NCBI GenBank assembly: GCA_025506515.1 | Contig: CM046443.1 | Location: forward strand, 90,558,201 to 90,622,200 | From: Flaveria trinervia | Taxonomy: Eukaryota > Streptophyta > Magnoliopsida > Asterales > Asteraceae | Direction of reading: 5' to 3' | Length of the DNA: 64,000 nt | Shown: piece after piece, positions 21,943-33,565 of the stretch | How the letters are laid out: every line of letters starts with the position of its first letter | Position numbering within the stretch: the first letter of the stretch is position 1 | Translations under genes and position numbers: made by a program | Notes under the pieces: model-generated | Databases searched by the model: none | The model's input: the letters and a program-made list of their open reading frames with translations, nothing else | Told to the model about the DNA's origin: nothing

Positions 21943-24503
21943 ATGACTACACCTTCTAATGATCCACACAATACTGGTTCCTCAACCAAGCCTCCGATGC
22001 TGGTTAGGAATGAGTATAACATTTGGCAACGAAGAATGCTCCATCACCTGTCTGTCAATAGTTCAGGTTGTTGGACATCCGTGGTACATGGACCACATAA
22101 GCCAATGGTGAATCATCCGGAAACAAATCAGTTGATTCCGAAGAAAAAGGAACAATACTCTGATGAGGACAAGAAGTTGTTTGAGATTGATGCTAAAGCC
22201 CATGGAATTCTGGCCATGGCACTGCCTAATGAAATCTATTCCGGGCTTATGCATCATGAAACTGCTCATGACCTTTGGAATGCACTGAAAGAACAATTTG
22301 GTGGCACTGATGAGGTCTTAGCAAACAACAGGGAAATCCTCGCCCAACAGTATGAGACTTTTGCTCATAGAAGGGTGAGACTCTGACTCAGCAGTTTGAG
22401 CGGTTTTCATGTTTAATCTCTGAGTTGAAAATGGTTAAACATGAATATACCAAAAGCCAAATGAACCACAGATTCCTCAGATCACTGCCTGAGAGATGGG
22501 ACACATATACAATTGTCCTACGCTCCAGTGCAAATCTGGATAGCCTATCTCTCACCCAACTTCATGGGAAACTGCTTACATTCGAAAGAGAGATAGAGCA
22601 GAAAAGGAAACTGGCTTCATCTGGTAAGCTCACTGAAGACTTTGTACCAGGCAACACTGCCTTGGTTGGTCATGAGTCAGAATATGCTTCATCTGAATGC
22701 CAGTATGATGAGCATATTGATTTCTCTTCAAACACTTCTGATTCTGCATTTGTGAGTGTTGATAGTCAGTTTACTGGGTGTAATAATGACAATCTATGCT
22801 TCATCATGGATGATCTCAAGGGGATTGCTGATGATGACTTAGAAGAGATGGATATTTTGAGCCAAATGGCCTTGATAAATATCAGATCTCAGAAGTTCTA
22901 CAAAAGAACTGGAAGAAAGTTCCCAGGACTCTCTGGCAAAACCAAAGTTGGTTTTGACAAGAGTAAGTTGAGGTGTCACAAATGCCACAGGCTTGGACAC
23001 TTTGCTAGAGAATGTAGATCATCTGGATCTAATTCTTCTGCACCCTTTGTGACTTTCCCTGGCAATAGTCAACAACACAAAGGGCAACATCCTGTCAATT
23101 CTGGTCATCATTCTCAACCACAATCTCCTGCATATTTTGTTCCTCAGGGTCCAATGCCATATCCTTACCCTTGTTATTACATGCCACAAACCAGTCAGGT
23201 TCAAGCACCCATTGCTCAACAACCACATGCTCTTCCTGAGCCTCAACCATCTCAATCTCATCAACCTCCTCAACCTCAACAACACAGCTTCTTCACCCCT
23301 GGAGTTGTTGACTGGAGCAGTTTACCAGATGACATGTCTGGTCATGAACAACTGTTCACAGGTGCTGGTCAACATGGTGGTGACAGTCCTTTTGGGAATC
23401 TGGCACTTATGGCTCTGGAGTCTGCAGATGGATCATCCTCAAATGCCTCTTCATCACAGGTATCACAGGTATCCTCTGAGGCTAAGGCCAAATTATGTTC
23501 TGAAACATGCATAGCAGCATTTGCCTCTATTAGAGAAGCAAATGTAGCTTTAATTAATAAGAACATAGAGCTAGAAAAGATCATTTCCAAAAGAAAAGCT
23601 GAGTTTGAGTCTATGCTTAAAGAGAAAAATGATGAGATTTATAAACTTAAATGCCAAATCACTGATGATAAGGCTAGGGAAGAGGTACTTTTAGAAAAGT
23701 ACAAAGACCTCAAAAAAACCCTTGCAGTCACCAAAGTAGAGTGTGATCGATGGGTACAATCATGCAAAGGTTTTGAAATGCTTCTTAGTAAGCAATCAGC
23801 TTCCAATGTGAAGTTTGGCATTGGTTATAATCACACTGCTCCTCCTACAGATTTTGCTTCAAGAGCAGAAGTGAAATCTGATGGAGAAAGCAATAACCAA
23901 TCCACCTCATCATGTGATTCACTTTCTGATAGAGCACCATCAGAAGTTGAAGTTAGTATTATTCCCTCGTTGAACCTATCAGCTGATCTTGATGGTTCAA
24001 ATACTGACACACACATGATCAAAGAGTTGATCAACTCAGGAGTTATTTCTGGAAGTCCTGAAAGGACTGGAGAGCAAGATTTAACACCTGAAGTTCAAAC
24101 TCCAACTACTGTCAGCACTGAAGAGAAGAAAACTGTCAGTAGAAAGGGTTTGAAGACTACTAAAGAGGAAGTCAAGAAAGCAAATAGTGCTTCCAAAGTG
24201 CTGAAGAACAAGTCTTCAGTAGTTTCATTCTCTTTAGTTGATGATCAACATAAGATGAAGAAGAAACCATGTGAAATATGTGGTTTGTTCAATCATCTTA
24301 CAGATGATTGTTGGTACAAAAGAGGATCCAAACTCAAACATAAAGAGGAAATTAAAGAGAAAATGGTTAAAATGAAAACTGAGTTTGAAGCCACATTTGT
24401 ACCAGCAACATCAAATCCTGTAACCCTTAAGTCCAAAAAGAAATCCAAAAAGGAAGGGGTTAAACAGGTAACAGCTGAGATTGAAGAAGAAGGTGCAACA
24501 TAG
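21943..24503 (+). pseudogene. Sirevirus gag with zinc knuckle
   Basis: The start is the ATG at 21943 (MTTPSNDPHN). The copia gag core includes MLVRNEYNIWQRRMLHHL and HDLWNALKEQFGG. The frame shifts once near 22372, where a stop ends the first segment. It continues as FLRSLPERWDTYTIVLRS from about 22470. A CCHC knuckle CHKCHRLGHFAREC is at about 22977-23018, and a long proline/glutamine-rich linker follows. A coiled-coil-like stretch lies near 23570-23720. A second, non-standard cysteine-histidine cluster (CEICGLFNHLTDDC) is near 24270-24311. The segment ends in a TAG at 24501-24503. Long gag with such extensions is usual in Sireviruses. Confidence 0.92.
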
Positions 24504-27500
24504 GAACTTATCAAACTCCAATGCCAATGTGTCTGAGAGCTGAAAGCTTTATCACAAAATCAGACACAGCTGGTTATGATGGTTCAACATCTATTGGGAA
24601 GAGTTAACCAATTAGATGTTCCTATGTTGAAACCACAAAAAGGAGGTCCAAGCCAAAGGATTCCTCTTCTTCACCATCTTCTTCCTCTCAGGCTGTTGTT
24701 TCCAACAAACCTGTTAGTTTACCATCTGTTGATGAGAACAGGCCCAAAACCAAAAAGGTTTGGGTCTCAAAATCTAACTAATTTGTTGTGTTTTGCAGGG
24801 TTCTTCAACATGCCACAGAGGCATCTGGTATGTAGACAGTGGAGGATCCATGCATATGACAGGAAACAGATCACTTCTTAATGACTACTCTCAAGGAAGG
24901 AAGGGGTTTGTGTCATTTGGCAATGATGCAAAGGGTTACATCATCGGCAAAGGCTTTGTTTCCAATGGGGAAATAAAGTTTGATGATGTTAACCATGTGG
25001 AAAATCTCAAGTACAACCTCTTGAGTGTCAGTCAAATGTGTGACAAAGGCCATGTTGCTCTTTTCACCAGTCAGAACTGTCGGATTCTGTCATCCAAAGT
25101 TCTAAGTTTGATTGATAAGGTGTTGGATGAATACACTCTCCTGAAGGCCAACAGGACAGGAAGAGTGTATGCCTTAGATCTTTCCAAGAAAATAGATCTC
25201 AAAGGCCATCCTTGCCTATTTTCCAAGGCTTCCCCTCAAGAATCTACTCTATGGCATAGAAGGCTGGGTCATGTTAATCTCAAAAACATAAATCAGCTGA
25301 TAAACCATGGTTTAGTAAGGGGACTGCCTATGAAGGAGTTCAAATGTGAAGATAACTGCACTGCTTGTTTAAAAGGAAAACAGCACAAAGCTTCATTTCC
25401 CTCCATAGAAGAACCTAAGTCCACTGCCTGCTTACAGCTTCTTCACATGGATCTCTTTGGTCCTGTGAGAGTGATGAGTATGGCTAAGAAGAAATACTGT
25501 CTGGTAATTGTGGATGATTACTCCAGATTTGTATGGACTTTCTTCTTGCATTCAAAGGATGAGGCAGCTTAGAAGATTATCAACTTGGTGTTGTATGTTG
25601 AGAAGCAGTATTTCCTCTCAGTCAAGTGTATTAGAAGTGATAATGGAACAGAATTCAGAAACAATACACTTGATGAGTTCTACCTCTCAAAGGGAATAAA
25701 GAGGCAGTTTAGCGTTCCAAGAACTCCTGAACAAAATGGAGTAGTGGAGAGAAAGAACAGGACCCTTATTGAAGCTGCAAGGTCCATGTTGGCTGATTCT
25801 GGACTGCCAATGACTTTTTGGGCTGAAGCTGTCAATACAGCTTGCTATGTACATAATAAAGTTCTAGTAAATCAGAGGTTGATGAAGACTCCATATGAAG
25901 TTCTTCATCATTTGGCCCCACTAATTTCATTCTTCAGAGCTTTTGGGTGTCCTTGTTTCATTCTCAACACACGGGATCAACTCCAAAAATTTGATCCTAA
26001 GGTGGATGCAGGGTACTTTGTTGGTTATTCATCAACTTGCAAAGCATACAGAGTCTTCAACTACAGAACAAAGATGGTTGAAGAGACTCTACATGTTAAG
26101 TTTAATGAATCTCCAAAGGACAAGATTCCACAAAGCCCTGTGGAGCTATTTGATTTGGACATACTGCAATATGTTCCTTATCAAACTCCTGCTGTTGCTC
26201 CTGTCAACAGTTCACCACCTGGTGGTACTGCTGGTGCTGCTGATGATGATGATGATAGCAGTACTCACCTCTTCAGGTTTAGTGACCAACTGCCTGTGTC
26301 CTCTAAACCTGATGCTCCTGTAGCTTCAGTAGCTTCATCCACAACAAGTGCTGATGAGATTTCTGCATCTTCAAGCCATCTACATGGTTTCAAGAGTCTA
26401 CATCAACATCTGTTGCTGCTGAAGGTTCTACAAACACTTGCACTGATCTCATTGTTTATCAAGAGCTGAAGAATCACCCAATGTCTCAAATCATTGGTGA
26501 TATCAATGCTGGAGTTTCAACCAGAAGTCAATTGTCCAATTTCTGCTTCTATGCTCTCTTCATCAGTCAGCTAGAGCCAAAGAATTATCATGTTGCACTT
26601 AGAGACAATGGCTGGGTTGAAGCAATGCAGCTTGAGCTTCTTCAGTTCAAAAAGCAGCAAGTGTGGGAGCTTGTTCCTCTTCCCCCAGGTAAGTGTGCAA
26701 TAGGCACTAAATGGGTGTTTAGGAATAAAACAGATGAAAATGGGCTTATTGTTAAGAACAAGGCCAGACTGGTTGTTCAGGGGTTTGCACAAGAAGAAGG
26801 TATTGATTATGATGAAACCTTTGCCCCTGTAGCCAGACTGGAGGCAATTAGATTGTTCTTAGCCTATGCTGCACTCCACAATCTTAAAGTTTTTCAAATG
26901 GATGTTAAAAGTGCATTTTTATATGGTAAAATAAAAGAAGAAGTTTATGTGTGTCAACCACCAGGTTTTGAGGATAATAAACACCCAGAATGGGTATACA
27001 AACTTGATAAGGCTCTTTATGGGTTGAAACTTGTTCTAACTTTCTTCTGCAAAATAATTTCACTAGAGGCTCCATAGATAAAACTTTATTTATTAAGAAG
27101 GTGGATCAGCATAAGCTACTTGTTCAAATTTATGTTGATGATATTATATTTGCATCCTCTGATCCCCAGTTGTGTGATGATTTTACAAAATTAATGCAAA
27201 GGAAGTTTGAAATGAGTGCAATGGGAGAATTACAGTTCTTTCTAGGCTTGCAAATCAAACAAAAAGCTGATGGAATTTTCATTCATCAGTCTAAATATAC
27301 AAAAGATCTTTTAAATAAGTTTGATTTACAAAACTGTAAGCCCTGTTCTACTCCCATGTGCAACACCACACAATTGGATGTTGATCAGAAAGGTAAAGCT
27401 GTTGATGAAACGCTTTACAGATGTATGATTGGGTCCTTGATGTATTTAACAGCTTCTAGACCAGATATTATGTTTGCTACATGTGTTTGTGCTAGATTTC

Positions 27501-28075
27501 AGGCTGCACCTAAAGAGTCTCATCTGATTGCAGTCAAGAGGATCTTTAGATATTTGCAAGGTACACAATCTCTAGGTTTATGGTATTCCACTGGGCACTC
27601 TTGCAAATTAGTTGCTTTCTCTGATAGTGACTATGCAGGGTGTAAGTTAACCAGGAAATCAACTTCTGGTGGATGTCAATTCCTAGGCAACTGTTTGATT
27701 TCTTGGCAGAGTAAGAAACAAACATCTGTTGCTACATCCACTGCTGAAGCCGAGTACATTGCTGCTGCAAGTTGTACATCCCAAGTACTCTGGCTTCAGA
27801 ATCAACTTTTGGATTATGGCATTACAGAGACTAAGACTCCGTTATTAATGGATAGTGCTTCAGCTCTTTGCATTGTCAAAAATCCAGTCCAGCACTCTAG
27901 GACCAAACATATAGAAATTAGACATCATTTTATAAGAGATTGTTTTGAAAAGGGTCTAATTAATCCTATGTTTGTGCCTAGTGCTGATGAGCTTGCAGAC
28001 ATTTTTACTAAGCCTTTGGATAGTTCAACTTTCCACAACCTGGTGTTAAGGCTTGGTATGCTGCAGCTAGAATAA
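24504..28075 (+). pseudogene. Sirevirus pol (protease, integrase, RT, RNase H)
   Basis: From about 24793 one frame reads the protease active site (YVDSGGSMHMTG), the GAG-pre-integrase block (LWHRRLGHVNLKNINQL), and the integrase core with HMDLFGP, SDNGTEFRN and EQNGVVERKNRT, i.e. the D, D and E residues. A single TAG at 25570-25572 interrupts this frame. The frame shifts near 26380-26470. RT then reads TKWVFRNKTDENG, DYDETFAPVARLEAI and FQMDVKSAFLYGKI. Near 27027, just after ALYGLK, a short internal deletion and shift removes the region before the catalytic strand. The YVDD box is intact (VQIYVDDIIFASS, about 27125). RNase H runs to the TAA at 28075, with SKKQTSVATSTAEAEYIAAA and ADIFTKPL. 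Confidence 0.95.
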
Positions 28076-28912
28076 GTGACAACTACTGATGATCTCAGTA
28101 ATAAGTACTGATGATCATTGGTAACCATGTCACATATAAGTACTGATGAGTTCTTTTACCCTCAGTAGTTTTTATAACTACTGAAGGCTAAATGCCTCAC
28201 AAGTACTGAAGTACTTTATCTGTTCTAAACTACTGATGTAGTTACAACTACTGATGTAGTTACAACTACTGAAATCAGTAAAAACAGATAAGTACTGACG
28301 TCCTATGAAACACCTGAAAAGCAGATGAAAAGTCTGATGAGTAAGTGTTGAGGACAGTATGAAACAGCTGAAAAGCTAAGAATTGACGAAAACAGCTGAT
28401 GAGTAATTTCTCTTCAGTTGTTTCTACAACTGCTGTTTCTAAACAACTGAAGCAAGACCACAGTCTTCAGTAGTTTCACAACTACTGATAACTAATACCA
28501 AGTCTTCAGTTGTTTACAACAACTGATGGCAAAACCACTGTCTTCAGTAGTTTCACAACTACTGATGACAAACACCAAGTCCTCAGTTGTTTACATCATA
28601 TGAAGTCAAAACCACGACCTTCAGTAGTTTCATAAATACTGATGGTTAACACCAAGACTTCAGCTGTTTCAACGTCTGATGGTCAAAACCAAGTCTTCAG
28701 TTGTTTTATAACACCTGATGACAACACCACCACTGTCAGTCGTTTTAAACCTCTGAAGGTTAATACCACGTCATCAGTAGTTTCAAACAGCTGATGACCA
28801 CACCAAAACCTTCAGTAGTTTTCCTTCAGCCTTTTCCTATTCCAACCCTATAAATACCTGTCTTCTTCTCAAACGTTCCATTAGCCGTTCTTCTGACCTT
28901 CATACTTCAAAA
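28076..28912 (+). repeat. Palindrome-rich spacer between pol and the extra ORF
   Basis: CAGTAGTTT, CAGTTGTTT and their inverses AACTACTGA and CAACTGA alternate every 20-60 bases. Many pairs can form hairpins such as TTCAGTAGTT...AACTACTGA. The same words fill the LTR. It ends with TATAAATACC near 28850, 60 bases before the next ORF, a possible internal TATA box. Confidence 0.85.
28849..28857 (+). promoter_or_regulatory. Possible internal TATA box ahead of the extra ORF
   Basis: CTATAAATA precedes the ATG at 28913 by about 60 bp and follows CCTTTTCCTATTCCAACC. An internal promoter here would allow separate expression of the downstream ORF. It rests on sequence resemblance only. Confidence 0.35.
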
Positions 28913-30550
28913 ATGGCAACCATGAGTCTAAAACCCAGACATAATTGCGTCGCCTACCTCACGAAATCGGCCTTCTGGACAAAGTTTGATCACGCCATAG
29001 ACCTAATGGCTGATTCTCAGTATAGTACTGCTCTGCTCTTAAACCCGACCATCTACCCAGAGTCACTAAGTCAGTTTTGGTCCAATGCCTACGTTCACAC
29101 TGATGTGCCTTCCGGCCAAATTTCTGTTCGGTCATTGGTCAACCAAAAACAAGTAGAGGTTACACCTGATAGCATTCGTCGAGTGCTAAATTTACAAGAT
29201 GCTACTGCTGTGACTGAGTACCCGAAGGGCACAACTGATATGTCCTTCATCAACAATGGGTACGACGGAAATCTTCGAGCTGCTACCATACTGAAGAAGA
29301 ACTTCCCTGATGCTGAAAGACTGATATTTCATATGGTGAATGTTTGCTTAGCCTCGAAGACATCCTCATGGGATCAAATGTCTTCCCGGTGGCAACAGGT
29401 ATTATATTCAATTCTAGAACACCAACCTTTAAATTTTTCACAAATTGTGTTTCTAGAAATCAAAGATCTGGCACAGAAACCTGTGGGAAACAGATGGCTA
29501 TTATATCCCAGGTTTCTGATGGCCATAATTTTAAATGAATTACAAACTGATGGCCTTGTTGGCCTTGGAGTCCCTGCACCAGCTGTTCTAGCTGAGGTAT
29601 ACTCCAGGCATAACTCCGACCAATCTCTCAAAGAAGCTGCCCGTTTGCTCAAACCCAAGCAAAAGGAACCCACAGCTTCAACTGCCAGATCCAAAGTCCC
29701 CACCAAGCCAAAATCCAAACCCAAACAAGCTAATCAGGAAGATGAGTCCCCTGATGATGCTCCTGTACCACCCAAACAGGATAAACCTACTGGTTCAAAC
29801 CCTCCAGTAGTGTTGAAGACTCAACCAGCAACAGCCGCACAGGTATCCTCTCAAAAGGATCCTGTTGCAACCACTTCAGGGGAAACCACATTACTGAGAC
29901 CTCTCTCACTTGAGGAGGTTATCATTGAAGAGCATCCCTCTCCCCGGATGCAATCAGCTTCTATCCCCTCTCCCCATGCAAATGCCCCTCAAAGCCCAAC
30001 CATTATAATTGTCAATGTGCTGACTCAGCTGCATGCCTCTCCTCCTCCCCTACAACCACCACCAAAGGGGAGAACAACAGCAATTGAGGAAGAGGATACA
30101 CATGCTTCTGACAACCCACAGCACCGGGGTTTAAATGTTCTATCTCCTGGTGTGGATATGGAGATCAGAACATCTGGTGAGGCTGCCACCTCTTCTGAAT
30201 CAGCATATGATCAGACTGAGGTTGGTAACATAACTAAGACCTCACCAGAGGCAACAGCTGATGAAGGACAAAGTCCTGAGGCTGGAAGTCCCCAGTTCCA
30301 AGACAAAGGGGCACATGCTACATCTGGTCTACACCCAGTGCATGTACATCCTGCTACAAGCAGGAGGTCAGGTGATTCAGCATCTGCTGATGATGACCTG
30401 GGCTTCTTTTATGATGTTCTTGCCCAGAACATAATCCTAGAGGAGGAAGTCAGTAGGCTGCAAAAACTACTTGACCAACTCTCTCAGGAGAAAGACCATC
30501 TGCCACCACATCAACCCAACAGATGGCACCTTCCTCTGAAGGTCACTTAA
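28913..30550 (+). CDS. Sirevirus extra ORF ('envelope-like' position), N-terminal part
   Basis: An uninterrupted 545-residue frame starts at the first ATG after the spacer (MATMSLKPRHNC). Residues 1-240 form a compact, globular-looking domain with regular hydrophobic segments (FWTKFDHAIDLM, NRWLLYPRFLMAIILNEL). Residues 240-480 are rich in proline, serine and lysine and look disordered. A coiled-coil-like heptad stretch (ILEEEVSRLQKLLDQLSQEK) lies near 505-525. No signal peptide or convincing transmembrane helix is visible, so the usual name 'envelope-like' describes its position only. The frame ends after HLPLKV, whereas related sequence continues in other frames to 32289, so it is probably truncated by a frameshift near 30520. 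Confidence 0.75.
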   Translation: MATMSLKPRHNCVAYLTKSAFWTKFDHAIDLMADSQYSTALLLNPTIYPESLSQFWSNAYVHTDVPSGQISVRSLVNQKQVEVTPDSIRRVLNLQDATAVTEYPKGTTDMSFINNGYDGNLRAATILKKNFPDAERLIFHMVNVCLASKTSSWDQMSSRWQQVLYSILEHQPLNFSQIVFLEIKDLAQKPVGNRWLLYPRFLMAIILNELQTDGLVGLGVPAPAVLAEVYSRHNSDQSLKEAARLLKPKQKEPTASTARSKVPTKPKSKPKQANQEDESPDDAPVPPKQDKPTGSNPPVVLKTQPATAAQVSSQKDPVATTSGETTLLRPLSLEEVIIEEHPSPRMQSASIPSPHANAPQSPTIIIVNVLTQLHASPPPLQPPPKGRTTAIEEEDTHASDNPQHRGLNVLSPGVDMEIRTSGEAATSSESAYDQTEVGNITKTSPEATADEGQSPEAGSPQFQDKGAHATSGLHPVHVHPATSRRSGDSASADDDLGFFYDVLAQNIILEEEVSRLQKLLDQLSQEKDHLPPHQPNRWHLPLKVT

Positions 30551-32289
30551 ACACACAGCCACTCAAAGAATCTCAGCCACCTGCCTCTGTTTCTGGCACC
30601 ATTTCTCAGGACCAAAACCCCCTGAGCAAATGGATGCTATCCCTCAAAATCCCCTATCTCTCATCACACCGCAGATAACTGAACTTGTCATTAAAACTGT
30701 TGATGAGAGACTTTCTTCTGTCTTACAACCTATGGTGGAGGATGTACTGAGCCAAAAGCTTTCTGCTGATCAAACCCTTAAAACCAATGCACCCAAAAAG
30801 GGGGAGATTCCAGCAGTGAAAGCTAAAAGAAAGAGGATGGAGAAGGAGAAAGAGAAAGAGAAGGACAAAGAAGTGGAAATAGAGAAGGACTGTGTGTATG
30901 AGACCGAGAAAGAGAAGGAGAATGAGAATGAGAAGGGAGCTGAAAAGGAGAAAGTACATGAAAGTCAAAAGGACTTTCATGTCACATATAAGAAAAAGAA
31001 AAGTGCTGAAAAAGAGAAAAACTTGAATGAAATGGTTAAAGAGGCTGATGCTGAACACAGCAGATCAATGGACAATATCATTGATCAGCTGTTTAGGCAA
31101 GGTTTCAATACTGAAAAGCTGGAATCTGAAATAAGAAGATTAGAGATCGAAGAGATTCAACAAAGATGGGCCAGCTACAACACAATGGATAGAGAAGACT
31201 TGAGATCATGATCAGATTTATCAGCAAATACCTTGGGAGATCATTGATCGAAATAAAATCATGGACCAGGGATAGTATCTTGGCCATAACCTCCAAGATC
31301 TGTTCGTCTGAGGCATATACTAAGGGATTAGTAATAGAAGCTTTGAATGAAGCAGGAGCAGGGAGCAGGACTGAGCTAGCCAAACACTCAAAAGCCACAC
31401 TCACCTCCAAAATGCTAACTCAGCCTGTCAACTTTCCCTCTCCAAAACAACCACAACCACAACCCACAAAACCAACTCCCTTACCCTCAAAACCAACAGC
31501 CGATGATGCACCTAAGCAGAAGAAGAGAAAGGTGTTGAGGCTGGAAGAAGAAGAAGATGATGATGAAGACAGGCTGCCGATCTCAGCTGTTCTGCAGTTG
31601 CCTAAGGCCAAAGATCTCTCTCTTGCAATAACTCTTGAGCAACAAAGAGATGCAATCAAAGTGAAATTGGAAGAAGAAGAACAACACAGATTGCATGATG
31701 AAGAGTTATTGAGGAGAGTAGATAAAGCATATGCAGCCACTTCTTCCATCATTAATATGAAAAAACAAGCTCAGAGGATTTATACTCTTAGACATACTTT
31801 TCAGTATGTGAAAGAAAGAGTAAGAATTTGGCCTGATCCCAGGGTGGCTCAGAGAATACAAAAGAAAAATATCCCTCAGAGATACAATGGGCAAGTGAAA
31901 AAGATTGTAGATGAAGTGATCTCCTTAGCCCTTGTAGTCTCACCCTGGGAAATCCTGGAAGATTTCAAAAAGGCCTACACCTCAAACATGCCTCCATAGA
32001 AGATGCTGGAGAACAGAATGATAAAAAGGGGCTGGTGTATAAGAGGCTGAATGAGATCAGAAAGGATGAGTTACCACTGCTGTTAGAAGGTCATCATCCT
32101 GATGAATTTGCTTACAGACAGATTACAACAGTGGTACTCAAAAATGGAAAACAGGTCAAATTCCTGTCTGAGTACTATGGGCCTGAAGGATTCTTCGATG
32201 GTGAGGCAGAGGAGCTCACCATGGTGGAACAAATTGTATTTTTGGAGGCCTACACCAGGGAATCCTACAAGCTCATAGTTGGGAAGTGA
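30551..32289 (+). pseudogene. Sirevirus extra ORF, C-terminal part, frameshifted
   Basis: Three frames carry the rest: 30630-31211, with a very lysine/glutamate-rich stretch (EKEKEKDKEVEIEKD) and a heptad-like helix (SEIRRLEIEEIQQRW); 31208-31999, with a proline/lysine tract followed by acidic EEEEDDDEDR and long helices; and 32035-32289 (RLNEIRKDELPLLLEGHHPD). Frame changes fall near 30625, 31205 and 32000. The last frame has a single TGA at 32287-32289 and would otherwise run across the polypurine tract into the LTR as far as 32634. Function unknown; the charged helical make-up suggests nucleic-acid or protein binding, which is inference. Confidence 0.65.
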
Positions 32290-32496
32290 GTCTCATGGAT
32301 GGGGGAACACTCAGTGTCCAATTCCCCAATACAGAGCTCCCATCCATACATTGCCAACCAAATCATCAGAGACTCATTCCCAGGCCAGTGCTTATATGGG
32401 TCATCTTCTCAACTGATCAAGAAGGAAAAAAGACCAACCATTCTGCCAACAATAAGTGGGAAAATAAATCAATTAGAGGTTTTGGCTGCATTGGTT

Positions 32497-32507
32497 CAGG
32501 GGGAGTT
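32497..32507 (+). promoter_or_regulatory. Polypurine tract of the Sirevirus
   Basis: CAGGGGGAGTT lies immediately before TGTTGGACC of the 3' LTR. Confidence 0.9.
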
Positions 32508-33348
32508 TGTTGGACCAAAAGAACCAATGAGCCAAGATCAGAAAACCTCTAAGTCCCACATGATATCACAACAACTGCTGAAGGCTTCATCAGCAGTTCG
32601 ACAAGTGCTGAAGACTTCAACAGCTGAAGACTAAGTGCTGAAGCTCAACAGCTGAAGAACACAAGTGCTGAAGCCGAAGACCAAAGTACTGAAGTTCAAC
32701 AGCTGAAGAGTCCACAAGTGCTGAAGATCAACAACTGATGTACAAAGTCTAAAGACAAAGACTGAAGACATCAGCTGAGGACATCTACTGAAGTCATCAG
32801 CTGATGAAACATCTGAAGTTCAAGTCTGAAGACCAAGTGCTGAAGTTTCAGTAGTTTGTCACAACAGTGAAGAGTACTTCTTTAGTAGTTGTGTTTATTA
32901 GTAGTTTTATGTTTTTACTTTCAGTAGTTTTGTAAAACGACTGAAGAGCTTGTTCTTCAGTCGTTGTAGTTTCAGTAGTTTCTTATCAGTAGTTTTGTAA
33001 TAAGTAAACACTTAGCTTCTTGTAAGAAGATGTCAGCTGCTTGACATCTTCAGTAGTTTTAGTGTTTCAGTAGTTTGTTAAATAACGGTTAGATGTTACT
33101 ATCAAGTGACATCAGCCTACGTCATCTTTCCTTATATAAGGAAGAATGACCTAAATTGTAATTTAGCGAAAGCCATGCCAAAGCGTGTGATTGAATGAAA
33201 TATTCCTTTTGCAGAAACTTTCTCTCTCTATAACTAATTCTGTTCATTGCTATATCTTTGGTATTCTTGCTCGAATTGTGCTAGTTGGTACTCTATTTCG
33301 CTGCTGAAATCATTCGAATCGATCAAACTAGATGCTGAGATCCTATCA
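32508..33348 (+). repeat. 3' LTR of the Sirevirus
   Basis: It is 841 bp. It differs from the 5' LTR at about 15 positions by eye, mostly C/T and G/A changes, plus a few one-base indels. CTATG follows at 33349. Confidence 0.97.
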
Positions 33349-33565
33349 CTATGGCGACCATAGACCAACTTTTTTTGTTTTTAATATTTAATTTTGTTAT
33401 TTTTCTGATTTTTTTATAATTTTCCAGGTTATGAAAACAATTTATATACTTAAACGAGATCTAATATCATAATTACCTAAATTTTTTTATATGATTCGAT
33501 TTATACAAACGAAACTACTAATGCAAACATCACTTAAGTTTTTACAAACCATACAAATTAACTAT

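Larger units (their letters stand above)
20890..33353 (+). mobile_element. Sirevirus-like Ty1/copia retrotransposon (12.45 kb)
   Basis: A perfect target-site duplication CTATG (20890-20894 and 33349-33353) brackets 840- and 841-bp LTRs, both starting TGTTGGACC and ending CCTATCA. The order is LTR, primer-binding site, gag, pol (copia order: integrase before RT), a palindrome-rich spacer, a long extra ORF region, polypurine tract, LTR. The size, the extra ORF downstream of pol and the palindrome-rich non-coding DNA are known features of Sireviruses. The LTRs differ at about 15 positions by eye, so the insertion is fairly young. It landed in a subterminal repeat of the CACTA element. Confidence 0.95.

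Noticed and set aside
22063..22296. Minus-strand frame of 77 codons inside Sirevirus gag
   Set aside because: Antisense shadow of conserved gag codons, with no similarity of its own.
30723..31058. Minus-strand leucine/phenylalanine-rich frame resembling a membrane protein
   Set aside because: It is the antisense shadow of the K/E-rich stretch of the Sirevirus extra ORF.
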